In this document: positions 60,419-64,000 of the stretch, one piece after another
How positions within the stretch are numbered: the stretch's first letter is position 1
How the letters are laid out: the number at the start of each line of letters is the position of its first letter
Assembly (NCBI RefSeq): GCF_030412785.1
Contig: NZ_CP125295.1
Span: forward strand, 2,108,001-2,172,000
DNA length: 64,000 bases
Origin: Paraburkholderia sabiae
Lineage (GTDB): Bacteria; Pseudomonadota; Gammaproteobacteria; Burkholderiales; Burkholderiaceae
Reading direction: 5' to 3'
Position numbers and translations under genes: made by a program
Notes under the pieces: generated by a model
Databases searched by the model: none
Seen by the model: only the letters and a program-made list of their open reading frames with translations
Told to the model about the DNA's origin: nothing

Positions 60419-61618
60419 TCATATCGCGGCAGTCAGCTTCTCGACGCCGCGCAGATTATTCCGCCTGCGCCACTGCAATGCATCGAGGTTCGTAAGCCGC
60501 AGTTGCGGCAGGCGCGTCAACAGCTTGTGCAGCGCGATTTCGAGTTCCATCATCGCGAGTCGCGCGCCGAGGCAATAGTGAATGCCCGCGCCGAACGTCA
60601 GCAGATGCCCTGACGGCTCGCGGTCGATATCCAGCTTGTCGGCAGCTTCGAAGCGCTCCGGATCGCGATTCGCCGAGCCGAGCAGCATGAACACGATCGA
60701 ACCGCGCGGCAGCGTCTGCCCGTCTACGTCGATATCGTCGAATGCGGTGCGCACGACCATTTGCACAGCCGTGTCGTAGCGCGCGCATTCGGCCACCGCC
60801 TTCGATACCAGCGCAGGATCGCTCTTCAATCGTTCCAGTTGCGCCGGATGCCGATGCAGCGCGATCAGCGCGTTGCCGAGCATGTTCGACGTGGTCTCGT
60901 GTCCCGCGACGAACAGCAGAATCACGTTCGACACGATCTCGTCTTCCGACAGCCGCTCGCCGCCCTCTTCCGCCTGAATCAGCGACGAAATGATGTCGTG
61001 ACCCGGCGCCGCGCGCCGCTCTGCGATCACCGCGCGGAAATACTGTTCGAGATCGAGCGCCGCCTGATTCGCTTTAGCGAGCGCTTCGGGCGACATCGGC
61101 GCGAGATCGAATGCCGACACCAGCAGGCTCGCCGCATCGCCGAAACGCTCGCCTTCCTCGACGGGCACATCGAGCAGACGGCAAATGATCTGCAACGGCA
61201 GCGGCATCGCGAACTCGCTGACGAGATCGACTTCGGGCTTGCCCTGCATTGCGTCGATCAGGCTGTCCGTGGTTTCTTCCGCGATCGTGCGCAGCGTTTC
61301 GATCTGCCGCACATTGAACGCCTTCATCAGCAACGCGCGCAGACGCGTGTGCGCGGGCGGATTCATCATCAGGAACGTGCGTTCGAGCGCCTGAAACACC
61401 GGCTGTTCGCGCGCCGTCTCGCCATAACGCGCGACTACGCTGGGCATGTACGTCTTGCCCATACGTCGATCGGGCAAGAGCGCATCGATCACGGCGTGGC
61501 GGCCCGTCAGCAGGATGCTGGGCGCGAGCGGAACGAAGGCGCCCGCGCTGCGGATGCCTTCATAGAACGGATAAGGATCGTCGAAATAAGCCGGGGACGA
61601 GAGATCGGTGAATTTCAT
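60419..61618 (-). CDS. Cytochrome P450
   Basis: 399 residues, a soluble bacterial P450. The I-helix oxygen-binding motif is FVAGHETTSNM near 230, the ExxR-equivalent is in the ECARYDTAVQMVVRTA segment near 280, and the haem loop FGAGIHYCLGARLA has Cys349. AFNVRQIETLR and MNPPAHTRLR in the B/C-helix region are typical of the CYP107/CYP105-like group. No ferredoxin or reductase is adjacent; the ferredoxin pair of the Rieske operon 40 kb away could in principle serve. It lies downstream of a ketopantoate-reductase-like gene on the same strand. Confidence 0.94.
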   Translation of the reverse strand: MKFTDLSSPAYFDDPYPFYEGIRSAGAFVPLAPSILLTGRHAVIDALLPDRRMGKTYMPSVVARYGETAREQPVFQALERTFLMMNPPAHTRLRALLMKAFNVRQIETLRTIAEETTDSLIDAMQGKPEVDLVSEFAMPLPLQIICRLLDVPVEEGERFGDAASLLVSAFDLAPMSPEALAKANQAALDLEQYFRAVIAERRAAPGHDIISSLIQAEEGGERLSEDEIVSNVILLFVAGHETTSNMLGNALIALHRHPAQLERLKSDPALVSKAVAECARYDTAVQMVVRTAFDDIDVDGQTLPRGSIVFMLLGSANRDPERFEAADKLDIDREPSGHLLTFGAGIHYCLGARLAMMELEIALHKLLTRLPQLRLTNLDALQWRRRNNLRGVEKLTAAI

Positions 61619-61659
61619 TGCTTGTTGCGTGGGGCTGAAAAATAGTGGGTCGTGATGCG

Positions 61660-62643
61660 TCAGCCGAGAGGATACAACCCACGCACCTGGGCGTGCAGGC
61701 GAGCCAGCCCAAACAGCGCGTTCGCATACGGCGTGTCGACGCCCGTCAGCTTGCCAAGCTCGCATACCGCGCCGACCAGCGCATCGAGTTCGACGGCCTT
61801 GCCCGCTTCGACGTCCTGCAGCATCGACGTGCGCATCGCGCCGAGCTTGAGCGTGACGGCGTGGCGATCTTCGGGCGCCTGCTCGATCGGAATGCCGAAG
61901 CGCGCGCCGATCGCTTTCGCTTCCAGCATGACGCGCGTGACGAAATCTCGCGCGAGCGGATCGTTCAGGATCTTGTCCGTGGTGGCACCCGTGATCGCGC
62001 TCATCGGGTTCATCGTCATGTTGCCCCACAGCTTGTACCAGACGTCGCGCTGAATCTGCGCGGACGCCGTCGCGTCGAAACCCGCCTTGCGCAGCAGTTC
62101 GACCAGCGACGCCACGCGCTCGCTCGCTTGCCCCGTCGCTTCGCCGACGATCAGCCCTCGCCCCTGATGATGCGCGATGACACCCGGCGCATCCACACGA
62201 CAACTCGCATGCACGACGCAGCCGAGCGTGCGTTCAGCGGGAATCGCGGCGGCGATCGAACCGTCGGGATCGACGGAAGCGAGGCGCGCGCCCGCGAACT
62301 CGCCGTGCAGGCCGGCGCAGAACCACCAGGGCACGCCGTTCATCGCCGTCAGCACGATAGTGTTTGCGCCCAGCAGCGGTCCGATGTGTTGCGCGACGTT
62401 CGCCATGCCCGGCGCCTTCACCGCGACGATCACGAGATCCTGCGCGCCGAGCGCCGCGGGATCGTCGCTCGCCTTAACCGCGACCGTGTGCGTTTCGCCG
62501 CTTTCGACGAGACGCAGACCGTGTTCATGCAACGCATCGAGCGTCGCGCCGCGCGCGACCACGCTCACGTCGCAGCCCGCCTGCGCGAGCTTCACGCCCA
62601 TCCATCCGCCGATCGCACCCGCGCCGTAAATGCATACCTTCAT
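61660..62643 (-). CDS. Ketopantoate reductase-like (PanE/ApbA) oxidoreductase
   Basis: 327 residues. The N-terminal NADP-binding motif is YGAGAIGGWMGVKLAQAG near 4-21, followed by a helical C-terminal domain with TMNPMSAITGATTDKILNDPLARDFV near 208 and the catalytic Lys in WYKLWGNMTMNP near 200. PanE makes pantoate for coenzyme A. The operon context with a class II aldolase (4-base overlap) hints that this paralogue acts on another 2-oxo acid or a degradation pathway. The P450 gene follows 41 bases downstream. Confidence 0.88.
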   Translation of the reverse strand: MKVCIYGAGAIGGWMGVKLAQAGCDVSVVARGATLDALHEHGLRLVESGETHTVAVKASDDPAALGAQDLVIVAVKAPGMANVAQHIGPLLGANTIVLTAMNGVPWWFCAGLHGEFAGARLASVDPDGSIAAAIPAERTLGCVVHASCRVDAPGVIAHHQGRGLIVGEATGQASERVASLVELLRKAGFDATASAQIQRDVWYKLWGNMTMNPMSAITGATTDKILNDPLARDFVTRVMLEAKAIGARFGIPIEQAPEDRHAVTLKLGAMRTSMLQDVEAGKAVELDALVGAVCELGKLTGVDTPYANALFGLARLHAQVRGLYPLG

Positions 62644-63443
62644 CGTTGTTCTTCCTCGCTTCGGTCTTTATAGCTCGCGTCGATCCGGTCGACCTTGCGC
62701 ACCAGCGCAGCGAACACGTCCTGACCCGCGCCGTAGCGCACGTCGAATTGCAACGCATCGCGCGAACACTGCGCGGCAATCGCTTCCGTCACCGGACGCG
62801 CGCGGCCCATCGCGAACGTCGCGACCTGGATCTCGCACGCGCGATTCAGCGTCCACAGATACGCGAACGCTTGCGGCAGCGTCGTGCCCCACGCGAGCAG
62901 ACCATGATTGCGCAGAATCACCGCTTGCCGGTCGCCGATATGCTCGACGAGTCGCGGCCCCTCTTCGGCGTGGATCGTGATGCCTTCGAAATCGTGATAC
63001 GCAATGCGCTCGTGCAACTGCGCGCTGTAGAAGTTGGTCTGCTCCAGCCCGCCTTCGTAGCACGCGACGGCGACGCCCGCCGTCGTATGCGTATGCATCA
63101 CGCAATGCGCATCGGCGATGCCTTCGTGCAGCGCCGCGTGCACGGTGAAACCGGCGGGATTCACCGGATACGTCGAGCCGTCGAGGATGCGCCCTTGCGC
63201 ATCGATCTTCACCAGATTGCGCGCCGTGACCTCACTGTAATGCAGGCCGAATGGGTTGATCAGGAATTGCTTCGCTCCGCCCGTCACGCTTTCGGGCAAG
63301 CGCACCGTGATGTGGTTGTAGATCAGTTCCGTCCAGCCCAGCATATCGAAGACGCGATAGCAGGCGGCCAATTGAACGCGCGCCTGCCATTCGTCGGGAT
63401 GCATCGACGGCGCGTTCTGTGTGTCTCGCTCCATGATCTCCAT
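62640..63443 (-). CDS. Class II aldolase/adducin family protein
   Basis: 267 residues. AACYRVFDMLGWTELIYNHITVRLP near 28-52, NPFGLHYSEVTARNLVKID near 63 and the zinc-binding HTHTTAGVAVACYEGG near 118 with NHGLLAWGTTLPQAFAYLWTLNRAC near 177 give the metal site (Glu replaced region not resolved). Members cleave sugar-phosphates or act as decarboxylase/epimerase relatives. The start at 63443 has AGGAGA 7 bases upstream. It overlaps the PanE-like gene by 4 bases, so the products probably act in one route. Confidence 0.9.
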   Translation of the reverse strand: MEIMERDTQNAPSMHPDEWQARVQLAACYRVFDMLGWTELIYNHITVRLPESVTGGAKQFLINPFGLHYSEVTARNLVKIDAQGRILDGSTYPVNPAGFTVHAALHEGIADAHCVMHTHTTAGVAVACYEGGLEQTNFYSAQLHERIAYHDFEGITIHAEEGPRLVEHIGDRQAVILRNHGLLAWGTTLPQAFAYLWTLNRACEIQVATFAMGRARPVTEAIAAQCSRDALQFDVRYGAGQDVFAALVRKVDRIDASYKDRSEEEQR

Positions 63444-63465
63444 GGCGATTCTCCTGTGAGCGTCG

Positions 63466-64000
63466 TTATGCGCGCGCGCTGTTTCCGGCAACGGACGCGA
63501 TCGCCGAAGCGACATACGCGACGTTGGTGCGATTCAGGCCCGCGACGCACATGCGGCCCGAACGCAGCAGATAGATGCCGTGCTCGACGCGCAGCGTTTC
63601 GACCTGATCCGCCGACAAACCGGTGTACGTGAACATGCCGACCTGCGCCGTGTAACGCGCGCGCATCACTTCGTCGACGCGTCCGGCGAGGCCTTCGTGA
63701 ATCGCATGGCGCATTTCATGAATGCGATCGCGCATCACGCGCAGTTCGTCGTCCCACGACGCGCGCAGCTTCGCGTCGCCGAGTACGCCCGCCACCAGCC
63801 GCGCGCCGTGCATCGGCGGATTGCTGTAGTTCGCGCGGATCGTGAAGGTCAGCTGGCCGAGCACGCGCTGCGCTTCCGCGGCGTCCTTGCACACGACGCT
63901 CAATGCGCCGCAGCGCTCGCCGTACAGCGAGAAGTTCTTCGAGAACGAGTTCGCGACGATCATCGGCACGTCGGCGTCGGCGAGCAGGCGCACGCATGCG
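63466..64000 (-). CDS. Aromatic/aspartate aminotransferase, C-terminal part (cut by window edge)
   Basis: 177 residues are visible; the N-terminal part lies beyond the right edge. The PLP-lysine motif is NSFSKNFSLYGERCGAL near the start of the visible part. It is followed by TIRANYSNPPMHGARLVAGVL and the substrate-carboxylate Arg in GIYLLRSGRMCVAGLN. This is the TyrB/AspC class I family. It is 22 bases upstream of the aldolase gene on the same strand, so it may begin the same operon. Substrate preference between aspartate and aromatic amino acids cannot be told from this part. Confidence 0.92.
   Translation of the reverse strand, partial: ACVRLLADADVPMIVANSFSKNFSLYGERCGALSVVCKDAAEAQRVLGQLTFTIRANYSNPPMHGARLVAGVLGDAKLRASWDDELRVMRDRIHEMRHAIHEGLAGRVDEVMRARYTAQVGMFTYTGLSADQVETLRVEHGIYLLRSGRMCVAGLNRTNVAYVASAIASVAGNSARA

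Overview
The window is a GC-rich chromosomal or megaplasmid segment from a member of the Burkholderiaceae, most likely Paraburkholderia or a close relative. The evidence is codon use, a Gram-negative trimeric porin of the Burkholderia type, a monomeric NADP isocitrate dehydrogenase, a VgrG-Rhs effector island, a MarR-FUSC-DUF1656-HlyD-NodT efflux operon and many LysR/GntR/TetR-controlled catabolic clusters. Both ends cut through genes: an ABC transporter ATPase on the left and an aromatic/aspartate aminotransferase on the right. No rRNA, tRNA, CRISPR array, integrase or transposase was seen.

Layout. 1-3.1 kb: the end of a sugar-alcohol ABC transporter operon (two tandem ATPases) joined to dihydroxyacetone kinase subunits DhaL and DhaK. 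3.1-13.7 kb: a type VI secretion effector island with an RNase Sa-like lipoprotein that lacks two catalytic residues, VgrG, two small exported proteins, a 1575-residue Rhs protein with a C-terminal toxin and a probable immunity gene. 13.8-24.2 kb: an aromatic/amine catabolic region with a nitroreductase, a GntR regulator, then a Rieske oxygenase, a glutamine-synthetase-like ligase, a ferredoxin, a ferredoxin reductase and a class I amidotransferase-like hydrolase. It continues with a LysR regulator, an aromatic-acid transporter and a 4-hydroxylaminobenzoate-lyase-family protein. The ligase-oxygenase-hydrolase set resembles aniline-dioxygenase logic: mask the amine by gamma-glutamylation, oxidise it, then release it.

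24.4-32.4 kb: a membrane methyltransferase, a porin, a formaldehyde-activating-enzyme homologue without the catalytic histidine, a DyP peroxidase-encapsulin nanocompartment pair, and a TetR regulator with three matching operators in front of itself, a quinol-monooxygenase-like gene and an epoxide hydrolase-glyoxalase pair. 32.4-39.8 kb: a LysR regulator, an M24 peptidase, a SnoaL-like protein, and an XRE-cupin regulator divergent from an MHS transporter-amidase-RidA-DadA operon for amide or amino-acid use. 40.6-46 kb: a MarR-controlled aromatic-acid efflux operon.

46-64 kb: an alpha/beta hydrolase, an MFS exporter whose 5' end abuts a tandem repeat, a 577-bp near-palindromic element, icd, metallo-beta-lactamase-fold proteins, a DUF899 protein, a GST, a DOPA-dioxygenase-family protein, a lone squalene/phytoene synthase, an ABC exporter with a possible leader peptide, a serine/threonine dehydratase, a cytochrome P450, a ketopantoate-reductase-like enzyme, a class II aldolase and the aminotransferase fragment.

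Most intergenic regions are short. The larger ones carry recognisable promoters, operators, terminators or, at 48.1-48.7 kb, the long palindrome.
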